From: JBMNTU01 sp050945895
GTDB lineage: Bacteria; Bacillota; Clostridia; Christensenellales; Christensenellaceae
DNA: 22,730 nucleotides
NCBI GenBank assembly: GCA_050945895.1
Contig: JBMNTU010000027.1
Span: 1-22,730 of the forward strand
Reading direction: 5' to 3'
In this document: positions 14,805 to 22,567 of the stretch, one piece after another
Position numbering within the stretch: the stretch's first letter is position 1
Layout of the letters: the number at the start of each line of letters is the position of its first letter
Notes under the pieces: generated by a model
Database searches by the model: none
What the model was told of the DNA's origin: nothing
The model's input: the letters and a program-made list of their open reading frames with translations, nothing else
Made by a program: the position numbers and the translations under genes

Positions 14805-15878
14805 ATGGAAATAAGAAAATTGACGCCAGCCGATACGCAGGCATCCAAAAAACTGTGGAAAACCGCCTTTTCCGATTCGGATGCGCTTATTGAAGAATAT
14901 TACCGCTCGGAAAACAACATAAAAAACGCGTGGGGACTATTCGATGGAAAAGCGCTTGCTTCCCAGCTTTTTATGCCCTCATTTTGCGCCAGGGTAATGG
15001 GTGTAGAGTACACGGTGGATTTCTTGTCCGGCTGTGCGACGCAGCCGGAATATCGAAACCGCCATTTGATGCGCGATTTGATTCGGCGAGCTTTTTTGGA
15101 TATGCAGCAAAGAAAGGTGGCAATCTCGTTTTTGCACCCCTTTAACCATGATTTTTACCGGAAGGTGGGCGGCTACGAAACGGTTGCCTATGTAAAGCGC
15201 TATACGTACGAAAAAAAAGCGGCCGATACGGATGGACAGGTTGCGGTTATAGACGCGTTTGACCGTGTGCCGCTGGACGCGATGCTGCGTGCCTACAATA
15301 CGTTTGCGGGCAGGTTTTCCAACGGTTTTTTGCGCAGCAAAGGCCGGATGGAAGAATGGCTGAAAATGCTTTTTGCAGATGGCGGGCGGGTTGCGCTTAT
15401 CCGGAGCGGAGACGCTGCCGCATACGCGCTATACTATGTGGAAGAGGATGGCACAGCCGATCTTTTTGAATTGGTGTTCGGTTCCGAAAAAGAGCTGTTT
15501 TTGCTGCTGGATGCCATAGGTAAGGCAAAGTTCTTTCTGCCGGAGAACATAAAAATTGACCTGCGTGCGGGCGCGCCCGAGGATTTTACGATGATGCGCA
15601 TCATAGACCCGGTGCGGGTACTTTCCGGCTATCCGTTTGACGAGGGAACGGAATTTGTGATCCGTATCCACGATGCATTTTTGGAGCGGGAGCACAACCT
15701 GTGCGTGCGCTCTTTGGGAGGGAGCACAGAGGTTTTTCCCTGCGACGCCAAGAGCGATATAGAGGTAGACATATCTCGGCTTGCACAGCTTGTCGCGGGG
15801 GTAGCGGAGCCGCTTCCGCAGTGCGGCGGCTGGTCGCCCTTCCATTTGGGAACAAGCTGCTTTTTTGAGACATATTGA
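14805..15878 (+). CDS. Eis-like GNAT N-acetyltransferase
   Basis: This is a predicted acetyltransferase of 357 residues with the three-part layout of the Eis family. A first GNAT domain with YTVDFLSGCATQPEYRNRHLMRDLIRR holds the acetyl-CoA loop. A second, degenerate GNAT-like middle part follows AISFLHPFNHDFYRKVGGYETV. An SCP2-like C-terminal domain ends in the short aromatic tail CFFETY, as in Eis proteins whose C-terminus takes part in catalysis. An ATG at 14787 is open in frame, but GGGGGGAGG lies at 14791-14799, so 14805 (or 14802) is the better start. It follows the DUF2156 gene by about 20 bases. The substrate is unknown; members acetylate amines, including aminoglycosides. Confidence 0.82.
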   Translation: MEIRKLTPADTQASKKLWKTAFSDSDALIEEYYRSENNIKNAWGLFDGKALASQLFMPSFCARVMGVEYTVDFLSGCATQPEYRNRHLMRDLIRRAFLDMQQRKVAISFLHPFNHDFYRKVGGYETVAYVKRYTYEKKAADTDGQVAVIDAFDRVPLDAMLRAYNTFAGRFSNGFLRSKGRMEEWLKMLFADGGRVALIRSGDAAAYALYYVEEDGTADLFELVFGSEKELFLLLDAIGKAKFFLPENIKIDLRAGAPEDFTMMRIIDPVRVLSGYPFDEGTEFVIRIHDAFLEREHNLCVRSLGGSTEVFPCDAKSDIEVDISRLAQLVAGVAEPLPQCGGWSPFHLGTSCFFETY

Positions 15879-15902
15879 GCAATTCTGCGCGAACGCTATA
15901 AA
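15875..15902 (+). promoter_or_regulatory. Candidate distal promoter of the ATP synthase operon
   Basis: TTGAGC (15875-15880) and TATAAA (15897-15902) are 16 bases apart. The -35 overlaps the stop codon of the Eis-like gene. It would give a leader of about 175 bases. No terminator is seen between that gene and the ATP synthase operon, so read-through is also possible. Confidence 0.35.
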
Positions 15903-15968
15903 TGCGGGATTAAATTTCGAATTTTCATATTATTGGATGTTTTTTGTAAAAAATTGCCTTAAAGGGAT

Positions 15969-15997
15969 TTGCATTAATACCCGAATGGGTATAAACT
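15969..15997 (+). promoter_or_regulatory. Candidate proximal ATP synthase promoter with palindromic spacer
   Basis: TTGCAT (15969-15974) and TAAACT (15992-15997) are 17 bases apart. The spacer holds most of the palindrome ATACCC-GAAT-GGGTAT (15977-15992), a possible repressor or activator site between the boxes. TATAAA at 15990 is a better -10 sequence but would leave a 15-base spacer. Confidence 0.4.
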
Positions 15998-16083
15998 AAT
16001 TGGTGATTGTTTTGTGTGCGTCTCTACCTATATATATGGTAACTTGCATGTAAGCAATGATTTTACGGGAGGAAAGGTTTTCT

Positions 16084-16383
16084 ATGTGGGGCGTTTTTGT
16101 AGGCGTTGGGCTTGGAATACTGGAACTCTATCTATTAAAAAAACTGGTCGGGTTTGTTACGGCGGACCGGGACAGGATGGTTGTCAGTGTCCTGGTTACC
16201 ATAGGTAAATTGTTTTTAATGTTGGCAGTGCTTTTTATTATGGCGAAATTCGTTTCCCTTACCGCCATGATCTGGTGCGGCGGCGGTATTGCCGGAACGA
16301 TGGTTGTTCTTACGATTATTAGCGGCGCGCGCAGCATAAAACACGCAAAGTACAGCCGAAAGCAGGGGGAAGGGAGCATATAA
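16084..16383 (+). CDS. atpI: ATP synthase subunit I-like membrane protein
   Basis: This small membrane protein of 99 residues has about three hydrophobic segments and a basic tail (HAKYSRKQGEG). Sequence similarity alone does not prove the identity. Its position directly before subunit a, with a one-base overlap (TAATG), is the standard place for AtpI, which helps assemble the c-ring and has been linked to magnesium supply. The ATG at 16084 is chosen because GGGAGGA lies 10 bases upstream; the longer frame from 16057 would include that site. Confidence 0.7.
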   Translation: MWGVFVGVGLGILELYLLKKLVGFVTADRDRMVVSVLVTIGKLFLMLAVLFIMAKFVSLTAMIWCGGGIAGTMVVLTIISGARSIKHAKYSRKQGEGSI

Positions 16384-17057
16384 TGCATATTCCGGATATA
16401 GTGCCCGGAAGAGTGACAATCTTCGGGTTTGAAACCAGCGAGACAGTAATTACGGCCATTGGTACAACGCTTGTTATTTTTGTGCTGCTTCTTCTGTTCC
16501 GCTACATCCTTTTAAAGAAATTCGAAACGGTGCCTAAGGGGCTGCAAAATCTGTTGGAGCTTGTGGTATCCGGAGTAACAAAGTTTTCCGAGGGAACACT
16601 TGGCGACAAAGGAAAGGGCATTGCACCTTTTATATTGACGTTATTTGGGTTTATTATTTGCAGCGGGCTTGTGGAATATATGGGTCTGCGCCCGCCGGCA
16701 ACCGACCTGAACTGTACGGTTGCGTTGGCGTTTATGTCCTTTATATTGATGATTGCCTACGGCATCCGTTATAAGGGCTTTGGTGGCTGGATCAAATCGT
16801 ATGGGCACCCAAAAGCGTTTATTGCACCGTTCAATGTTATTTCGTTTATCGTAATTCCTATTTCGCTGGCATGCCGGATGTTCGGCAACCTTTTCAGCGG
16901 GCTGGTCGTTATGGATATGATCTACAGCGCGATGGGCTATTTTGCAATTGTGGTGCCGGCCTTTGCGTCGCTGTACTTTGTGCTGTTCCATCTTGCGATG
17001 CAGTCGTATGTATTCTCGACGTTGACGCTTTCGTTTATTAAAGAACGTATTGAATAA
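16383..17057 (+). CDS. atpB: F0F1 ATP synthase subunit a
   Basis: This membrane stator subunit forms the ion half-channels against the c-ring. It has 224 residues with five to six membrane helices. Conserved blocks are GLRPPATDLNCTVALA, the essential arginine Arg165 in SLACRMFGNLFSG, and LHMQ-like HLAMQSYVFSTLTLSFI at the C-terminus with the conserved Gln. It is short but within the clostridial range. The ATG overlaps the stop of the subunit I-like gene, so translation is probably coupled. The c subunit follows after 62 bases. Confidence 0.95.
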   Translation: MHIPDIVPGRVTIFGFETSETVITAIGTTLVIFVLLLLFRYILLKKFETVPKGLQNLLELVVSGVTKFSEGTLGDKGKGIAPFILTLFGFIICSGLVEYMGLRPPATDLNCTVALAFMSFILMIAYGIRYKGFGGWIKSYGHPKAFIAPFNVISFIVIPISLACRMFGNLFSGLVVMDMIYSAMGYFAIVVPAFASLYFVLFHLAMQSYVFSTLTLSFIKERIE

Positions 17058-17119
17058 AATGAGTTTTTAAACAGTTTAGGTTTATATTTAAAGCAAACAA
17101 ACGGAAAGGAAAAAAAACT

Positions 17120-17350
17120 ATGGATTTGGGACTGATTGCAATTGGTGCAGGCATTGCCGTTTTTACCGGGTTTGGTGCAGGTATTGGTATGGGGATTGCG
17201 ACGAGCAAGGCGTGCGAGGCTGTGGCTCGGCAGCCAGAAGCAACGGGAAAGATTAACCAGGTGCTTCTGATTGGGCTGGCGCTTGCAGAATCGACAGCGG
17301 TGTATGGATTTGTTATTTCCATCATCATGATCTTTACAATGGGCGGATAA
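17120..17350 (+). CDS. atpE: F0F1 ATP synthase subunit c
   Basis: This rotor-ring subunit has 76 residues in two membrane helices joined by the polar loop ARQPEA (36-41). The glycine-rich first helix (GFGAGIGMGIA) packs the ring. The ion-carrying carboxylate is Glu57 in LALAESTAVYGF. The EST..Y pattern (Glu57, Ser58, Thr59, Tyr62) matches the second-helix part of known sodium-binding rings such as that of Ilyobacter tartaricus. The first-helix glutamine of that site is replaced by Met24, and the nearby proline by Ala20. Ion specificity is therefore uncertain. A good GGAAAGG site precedes the ATG. Confidence 0.96.
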   Translation: MDLGLIAIGAGIAVFTGFGAGIGMGIATSKACEAVARQPEATGKINQVLLIGLALAESTAVYGFVISIIMIFTMGG

Positions 17351-17375
17351 TAAAAAACGAATAGGGGATATCGAT

Positions 17376-17855
17376 ATGTTAGGTCTTAATGCTGTAGAAA
17401 TACTGCTTCATATTGTTAATATTGTTGCGCTGTTTTTCATTATTCGCTGGCTTCTTTATAAACCGATCATGAAATTTTTGGGCAACCGCTCTGCGACTAT
17501 ACAAAGGCAGGTAGACGAAGCAACCAAAAAGCATGCGGAGGCAGAGCAGCAAAAAGCAAAGTATGACGAAATGGTGGAAAATGCCCAGGAGATGGCACAG
17601 CAGCTTATTAACCAGGGTAAAGAGGTGGCGGACCGGCAGGCGCGCACCATTATTGAGGGAGCCGAAGCGCAGGCAAAAGAGCTTCGGGAGCGTGCGGAGC
17701 GGCAGATCGAAGAACAGAAACAGCAGGCTGTTCTCGATATGAGGCAGGATATTACACAAATGGCGATCCAGATTGCCGAAAAGGTCTTGGAGCGAGAGGT
17801 ATCCTACGAAGATAACAAGAGTATTATTGATGACTTTTTTGAGAAGGTGGGCTAG
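17376..17855 (+). CDS. atpF: F0F1 ATP synthase subunit b
   Basis: This peripheral-stalk subunit has 159 residues. An N-terminal membrane helix (about 6-27) and the conserved RWLLYKPIMKFLGNRSATI are followed by a long charged coiled coil (EEATKKHAEAEQQKAKYDE-like, about 45-140). The C-terminal region that normally binds delta is present and ends in DNKSIIDDFFEKVG. It is a normal single b subunit, not a b-delta fusion as in mycobacteria. Only three bases separate its TAG stop from the TTG start of the alpha gene, leaving no room for a delta gene. Confidence 0.94.
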   Translation: MLGLNAVEILLHIVNIVALFFIIRWLLYKPIMKFLGNRSATIQRQVDEATKKHAEAEQQKAKYDEMVENAQEMAQQLINQGKEVADRQARTIIEGAEAQAKELRERAERQIEEQKQQAVLDMRQDITQMAIQIAEKVLEREVSYEDNKSIIDDFFEKVG

Positions 17856-17858
17856 AAT

Positions 17859-19682
17859 TTGGCTATCAAGGGAAAACTGGTTACTTCCTCCGAACTATCG
17901 AAGGAAGAACTGGATGAGATTATAAAAAAGTTTAATACACTTTTCAATGATAAAATCGAATTTGACATTTCTGTAGACCCTTCTCTTTTTGGCGGTTTTC
18001 GTGCTGTTGTAAACAATATGGTGTACGACCTGAGTGTGAAATCCTATCTGGAAAGAATAAAGGACTACATGGGCGACTCGAAGAACATCGAGCTTACGCA
18101 GAATATCGATGATATCAGCAATGCGCTAAAAAACGACATCAACGATTCGTTGGACGCCAAAGGCTTTGGCGCCGAGATGAAAGAACAGATTGCAGACTTT
18201 AAAGCCCGCTACGATATTTCTAAAATTGGAATTGTAGAAAGAACGGGCGATGGCGTTGTGTTTGTGCGCGGCCTGGAGGACTCGAAATACGGCGAGCTTT
18301 TGCAGTTTGAAAAAGAGTCTTACGGTATTGTTATGAACCTGGAAAAAGAGCGCGTCGGCTGCGTTCTTTTTAATGGGGTAACGGAGGTTTCCGAGGGGTC
18401 TATGGTTCGGCACACAGGCAATGTTGTGTCGGTGCCGGTGGGCAACGCGCTTTTGGGGCGCGTGGTGAACCCGCTGGGCATTCCGGTCGACGAAAAAGGA
18501 AAAATTGTTACGGAAACCCATCGGCCGATCGAATCGCCGGCACCGCCCATTATAGACAGGCAGACGGTAAACCAGCCCCTGCAAACAGGCATTATGGCAA
18601 TCGATTCGATGATTCCAATTGGCAGGGGGCAAAGGGAACTTATTATTGGCGACCGGCAAACGGGAAAGACGGCAATCGCTGTAGATACGATTATCAACCA
18701 AAAGGGCAAAGGTGTCATTTGCGTGTATGTGGCCATTGCCCAAAAGGCATCGACCATTGCAGATATCGTAAACAGGCTGAATGAATTCGGCGCGATGGAC
18801 TACACGATCGTTGTGGCCTCTACGGCAAGCGATACTGCGCCTATGCAGTATATTGCGCCGTATTCCGGCTGCGCGATCGCAGAAGAGTTTATGTACGACG
18901 GAAAAGACGTGCTGGTAGTGTATGACGATCTTTCGAAGCATGCGGTCGCCTACCGAACGATGTCGCTGCTGCTGCGGCGGCCACCCGGACGGGAAGCATA
19001 CCCGGGCGACGTTTTCTACCTGCATTCGCGCCTGTTGGAACGCGCGGCAAAGCTGAGCGACGAGCTGGGCGCGGGCAGCATGACGGCGCTGCCCATCATC
19101 GAAACGCAGGATGGGGATATATCCTCGTACATTCCGACGAACGTCATTTCTATAACGGACGGCCAGATATACCTGGAAACAGAGCTGTTCAACTCTGGGC
19201 AGCGTCCGGCAATTAACGTGGGGCTTTCCGTTTCACGCGTGGGCGGAGCAGCGCAGATTAAGGCGATGCGCAAAGTGGCGGGGCCGCTTCGTATTGAGCT
19301 TGCGCAATACCGTGAGCTGGCAATTTTCTCCCAGTTTGCGTCTGATTTGGATAAGGCTACGCAGGATGCGCTAAACAACGGAAAACGCCTTACACAGGCG
19401 CTGATACAGCCGCAGTATGACCCGGTTGACGTTGCGGATCAGGTCATTGTTTTGGGTATGGCGACCAATAAATACCTGATGAAAATCCCTGTGGAAAAGG
19501 TTCGGGTGTTTGTCAGGGAGTTTATGGACTATATCAATGCTTCGTATCCGGATATTAAAATGCGGATCGATGAAACACACGACCTTAGCGACGAAGACAG
19601 GCAAAAGATATCGAATGTTGCAGAGGAATTTGTGAAGCAGTTTACTGCTGTCGACCAAAAGCCGGGTGACGAAGAGCAATGA
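17859..19682 (+). CDS. atpA: F0F1 ATP synthase alpha subunit with N-terminal delta/OSCP C-terminal-like domain (fusion)
   Basis: The alpha subunit forms the alpha3-beta3 head with beta. This one has 607 residues, about 95 more than usual. Residues about 2-70 match the C-terminal domain of delta: KLVTSSELSKEELDEI, then a second strand ending in DPSLFGGFRAVV (40-51) and DLSVKSYLERI (57-67), compared with the family pattern VDPSLIGG..I.DGSV..rLe.L. A linker (about 71-100) leads to the normal alpha start: helix AEMKEQIADF, then barrel strand IGIVERTGDGV (123-133). The core is intact, with Walker A GDRQTGKT (264-271) and arginine finger Arg460 (SVSRVGG). The TTG at 17859 has GAAGGTGGG upstream; no ATG lies before the domain. 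Continuous codons and no stop argue against an assembly error. No separate delta gene exists here. Beta and gamma follow normally, the latter with an ATGA overlap. Confidence 0.93.
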   Translation: MAIKGKLVTSSELSKEELDEIIKKFNTLFNDKIEFDISVDPSLFGGFRAVVNNMVYDLSVKSYLERIKDYMGDSKNIELTQNIDDISNALKNDINDSLDAKGFGAEMKEQIADFKARYDISKIGIVERTGDGVVFVRGLEDSKYGELLQFEKESYGIVMNLEKERVGCVLFNGVTEVSEGSMVRHTGNVVSVPVGNALLGRVVNPLGIPVDEKGKIVTETHRPIESPAPPIIDRQTVNQPLQTGIMAIDSMIPIGRGQRELIIGDRQTGKTAIAVDTIINQKGKGVICVYVAIAQKASTIADIVNRLNEFGAMDYTIVVASTASDTAPMQYIAPYSGCAIAEEFMYDGKDVLVVYDDLSKHAVAYRTMSLLLRRPPGREAYPGDVFYLHSRLLERAAKLSDELGAGSMTALPIIETQDGDISSYIPTNVISITDGQIYLETELFNSGQRPAINVGLSVSRVGGAAQIKAMRKVAGPLRIELAQYRELAIFSQFASDLDKATQDALNNGKRLTQALIQPQYDPVDVADQVIVLGMATNKYLMKIPVEKVRVFVREFMDYINASYPDIKMRIDETHDLSDEDRQKISNVAEEFVKQFTAVDQKPGDEEQ

Positions 19683-20542
19683 GGAGCACAAAAGATGTTA
19701 CAAACAGCATAAAAGCTGTAAACGATACAGGCCAGATTACGCGGGCGATGAAGCTGATTTCTACGTCCAAAATGCAAAAGGCCATTCAGCGGTATGAAGC
19801 CAACCTGCTGTATTTTGACCGTGTACGGGCGTCGCTTAAGGATATACTCGTTCACTCGCGAGAGCTTGAGCATACGTTTTTGACGCAGCATGAGGAAGGC
19901 ATACCCGCGTATATTGTAATAGCAGGCGATAAGGGCCTTGCGGGCGGATATAACCATAACATACTGAATTTTGCGTATGATTTTATGACAAAGGACGATA
20001 AGTTTGTTATTACGATCGGGCAGGAGGCGCGCGCCTTTTTTGAACGGAAGAATATTCCGATTGACGTGGAATATCTGCATATTTCTCAAAACCCCACATT
20101 GTACGAAGCGCGCAACATGGCCGAAGACCTTTCCAGCCTGTACAAAGAAAATATTATGAAAGAGGTATACCTCATTTATACGAGGTATTTTTCGTCCGTA
20201 AAGCACGAGGCGGTAGCAATGAAGCTACTGCCTGTTGAAATGTCCGGGTTTGACGATGTGCAGTTGGAATTTGAATATGAAAACGAGATGAACTATCACC
20301 CCAGCCCGGCGGCTGTGCTGGATATGCTTATCCCGCAATATATCATTGGCGTTATCTATGGCGCGTTGATACAGGCATTTGCCAGTGAAAACAGCGAACG
20401 CATGATGGCAATGGACAGCGCTACGAAAAACGCTGAAAAAATGACTGCAAAGCTGCGGATCGAATTGAATCATGCGCGGCAGCAGGCAGTTACGCGGGAG
20501 ATTACTGAAATCGTGGGTGCGATGGACGCAATGGAGGGATAA
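19679..20542 (+). CDS. atpG: F0F1 ATP synthase gamma subunit
   Basis: This central rotor shaft has 287 residues, the family length. The N-terminal helix carries the conserved pattern IKAVNDTGQITRAMKLIST, the middle has the Rossmann-like block VIAGDKGLAGGYN, and the C-terminal helix ends in LNHARQQAVTREITEIVGA. The ATG overlaps the alpha stop (ATGA), so translation is probably coupled and no independent strong ribosome binding site is seen. It is followed by beta after 9 bases. Confidence 0.96.
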   Translation: MRSTKDVTNSIKAVNDTGQITRAMKLISTSKMQKAIQRYEANLLYFDRVRASLKDILVHSRELEHTFLTQHEEGIPAYIVIAGDKGLAGGYNHNILNFAYDFMTKDDKFVITIGQEARAFFERKNIPIDVEYLHISQNPTLYEARNMAEDLSSLYKENIMKEVYLIYTRYFSSVKHEAVAMKLLPVEMSGFDDVQLEFEYENEMNYHPSPAAVLDMLIPQYIIGVIYGALIQAFASENSERMMAMDSATKNAEKMTAKLRIELNHARQQAVTREITEIVGAMDAMEG

Positions 20543-20551
20543 ATCGAAGCT

Positions 20552-21958
20552 ATGTATAAATATAAGACAGTAAGCACAGGAGAGATTGTAAAGGTCGTTG
20601 GGCCAGTACTGGATGTGGAGTTTGAGGAAAACACACTGCCCTCCATCAATACGGTTTTGTATGCGGTGAACGAAGACCGGAAGATTTGGATGGAGGTTGC
20701 CTCACAGATCGGGAACAATGTAGCCCGCTGTATTGCGCTGGAGGCGACAGAGGGCATTGGGTGCGGCATGAAGGTCGTAAACACCGGAGAGCCGATTACC
20801 GTGCCTGTGGGAGACAATATTTTAGGGCGCGTCGTAAATGTTATGGGTCAGGAGATAGACGGAAAGGGGCCTATTGAAACAGACCAGTATTTTCCTATCT
20901 ATCGCGAGCCGCCGGCATTTGCAGACCAAAACCCGGTTTCGGAGATATTTGAAACAGGTCTGAAGGTCATCGATCTTTTGGCGCCGTATGCAAAGGGTGG
21001 AAAAATCGGGCTTTTTGGCGGCGCCGGCGTAGGCAAAACGGTGCTGATAAACGAGCTGATCCATAATATTGCAACGGAGGGCGGCGGCTACTCTGTTTTT
21101 GCGGGCGTGGGAGAGCGCTCTAGGGAAGGCTACGACCTGATTCAGGAAATGACGGAAAGCGGTGTGTTGAATAATACGGCGCTTGCGTTCGGGCAAATGA
21201 ACGAGCCGCCGGGGTCGCGTATGCGCGTGGCGCTTACAGGGCTTACCATGGCGGAATACCTGCGGGACAAGACTGAGCAGAATATTCTTTTGTTTATTGA
21301 CAATATTTACCGCTTTGTACAGGCGGGTTCGGAGGTTTCGGCCCTGCTTGGGCGGATACCCTCTGCGGTGGGCTATCAGCCCACGCTGGCAAACGAGCTG
21401 GGCGAGTTGGAAGAGCGGATTACCTCGACGAAGCATGGCGCGATTACCTCGGTGCAGGCTATTTATGTACCGGCAGACGACTTGACAGATCCTGCGCCCG
21501 CGACAACATTCTCTCATTTGGATGCAACGACGGTGCTTTCCAGAAGCGTGTCGGAGCTGGGGATATACCCGGCGGTAGACCCGTTGGAGTCTTCGTCGCG
21601 CATACTTGATCCGCGTATTGTTGGACAGGAGCATTATGATGTGGCGGCGCGCGTGTTGCGTACGCTCCAGCGGTACAAGGAGCTGCAGGATATTATTTCT
21701 ATTTTAGGAATGGAAGAGCTTGCAATGGAAGATAAGCTGATTGTTTTCCGTGCACGTAAGCTGCAGCGGTTTTTGTCTCAGCCGATGTTTGTGGCGGAAG
21801 TATACACGGGGATCCCCGGGAAATATGTGCCGCTGAAAGACACGATTGAAAGCTTCAAAAAAGTATTGGACGGCGAAATGGACGATGTGCCCGAGCAGGC
21901 GTTTTTTATGGCAGGGGATATAGAAGATGTTTTGGAAAACGCCAAAAAGATGGAATAG
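20552..21958 (+). CDS. atpD: F0F1 ATP synthase beta subunit
   Basis: This catalytic subunit has 468 residues, the usual length. The barrel starts GEIVKVVGPVLDVEF. Walker A is GGAGVGKT, the catalytic glutamate lies in VGERSREG, and Walker B is LLFIDNIYRF (usually DNIFRF). The adenine-site and C-terminal blocks are normal (RARKLQRFLSQP). The lever motif usually written DELSEED reads EELAMED, with fewer acidic charges. GGAGGGA lies 12 bases before the ATG, inside the end of gamma, a rather long spacing. Confidence 0.97.
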   Translation: MYKYKTVSTGEIVKVVGPVLDVEFEENTLPSINTVLYAVNEDRKIWMEVASQIGNNVARCIALEATEGIGCGMKVVNTGEPITVPVGDNILGRVVNVMGQEIDGKGPIETDQYFPIYREPPAFADQNPVSEIFETGLKVIDLLAPYAKGGKIGLFGGAGVGKTVLINELIHNIATEGGGYSVFAGVGERSREGYDLIQEMTESGVLNNTALAFGQMNEPPGSRMRVALTGLTMAEYLRDKTEQNILLFIDNIYRFVQAGSEVSALLGRIPSAVGYQPTLANELGELEERITSTKHGAITSVQAIYVPADDLTDPAPATTFSHLDATTVLSRSVSELGIYPAVDPLESSSRILDPRIVGQEHYDVAARVLRTLQRYKELQDIISILGMEELAMEDKLIVFRARKLQRFLSQPMFVAEVYTGIPGKYVPLKDTIESFKKVLDGEMDDVPEQAFFMAGDIEDVLENAKKME

Positions 21959-21970
21959 GAATGATAGAAT

Positions 21971-22384
21971 ATGGCAGAAAAGTATTTGCTTGAAATATTG
22001 ACGCCAGAGCGTTCGTTTTTTGTAGAAATGGTGGAATCTGTCATTTTTCCGACGGAAGACGGCGAAATGTCCATACAAAAGGGTCATGAATCGATGGTGG
22101 CGACCATAATTCCAGGCGAAGCGCGCATCAATACGGGAAACAAATGGGTCATGTGCGCGGTTTCGGAGGGCTTTGTGGAGGTGCGGCCGGACGAGACAAT
22201 CATGTTTACGCAAACGGCGGAGTGGCCGGAAGAAATTGACGTAAAGCGTGCGCAGCGGGCAAAGGAGCGAGCCGAAGAGCGCCTGCGTCAGAGGCAAAGC
22301 GAACAGGAATATCAGCGTTCGAAAATCTCTATGGCGCGTGCAATGGCAAGGCTGGCACTTACCAAACGCAAAACCAAGCTTTAA
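21971..22384 (+). CDS. atpC: F0F1 ATP synthase epsilon subunit
   Basis: This rotor-foot and regulatory subunit has 137 residues. The N-terminal beta-sandwich starts with the usual LLEILTPERSFF and holds the block VIFPTEDGEMSIQKGHESMV. A full C-terminal two-helix region (KRAQRAKERAEERL and ARAMARLAL) is present, so the inhibitory extended state is possible. It lies 12 bases after beta, ends the operon, and is followed by a terminator. Confidence 0.95.
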   Translation: MAEKYLLEILTPERSFFVEMVESVIFPTEDGEMSIQKGHESMVATIIPGEARINTGNKWVMCAVSEGFVEVRPDETIMFTQTAEWPEEIDVKRAQRAKERAEERLRQRQSEQEYQRSKISMARAMARLALTKRKTKL

Positions 22385-22400
22385 ACAAAATATGTACTGT

Positions 22401-22436
22401 AAAAGGCTGCCCAAACAAAAAAAAGGCGGCTTTTTT
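22401..22436 (+). terminator. Terminator of the ATP synthase operon
   Basis: AAAAGGCTGCC (22401-22411) pairs with GGCGGC followed by six Ts (22425-22436), with two G-T wobbles, around an A-rich loop. It starts 17 bases after the epsilon stop. Confidence 0.8.
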
Positions 22437-22532
22437 GATGGGAATGGGGAAGTGTTTGGTGTTGGCTCATGGTGTGGATTTATGTAAGCGGGGATATTTG
22501 GATACAAACAGCAGGAAAGTATGAAAAAACTA

Positions 22533-22561
22533 TTGACAATTGAGGGTGAGTTGGATAGAAT
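22533..22561 (+). promoter_or_regulatory. Strong promoter, probably of an rRNA operon
   Basis: A perfect TTGACA (22533-22538) is followed after 17 bases by TAGAAT (22556-22561), with an AT-rich upstream stretch. Transcription would start near 22568. Nothing downstream in the window is protein-coding, which fits a stable-RNA promoter. Confidence 0.75.
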
Positions 22562-22567
22562 ATAAAA

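Noticed and set aside
17600..17870. Frameshifted full-length delta gene hidden between b and alpha
   Set aside because: The end of b is a normal b C-terminus and only three bases separate it from the alpha frame. No delta N-terminal motif was seen in other frames.
17859..18200. Alpha extension explained as a wrong upstream start
   Set aside because: The extension has a conserved-domain signature rather than random sequence, the upstream TTG has a ribosome binding site, and no good start with a ribosome binding site was found at the usual alpha N-terminus.
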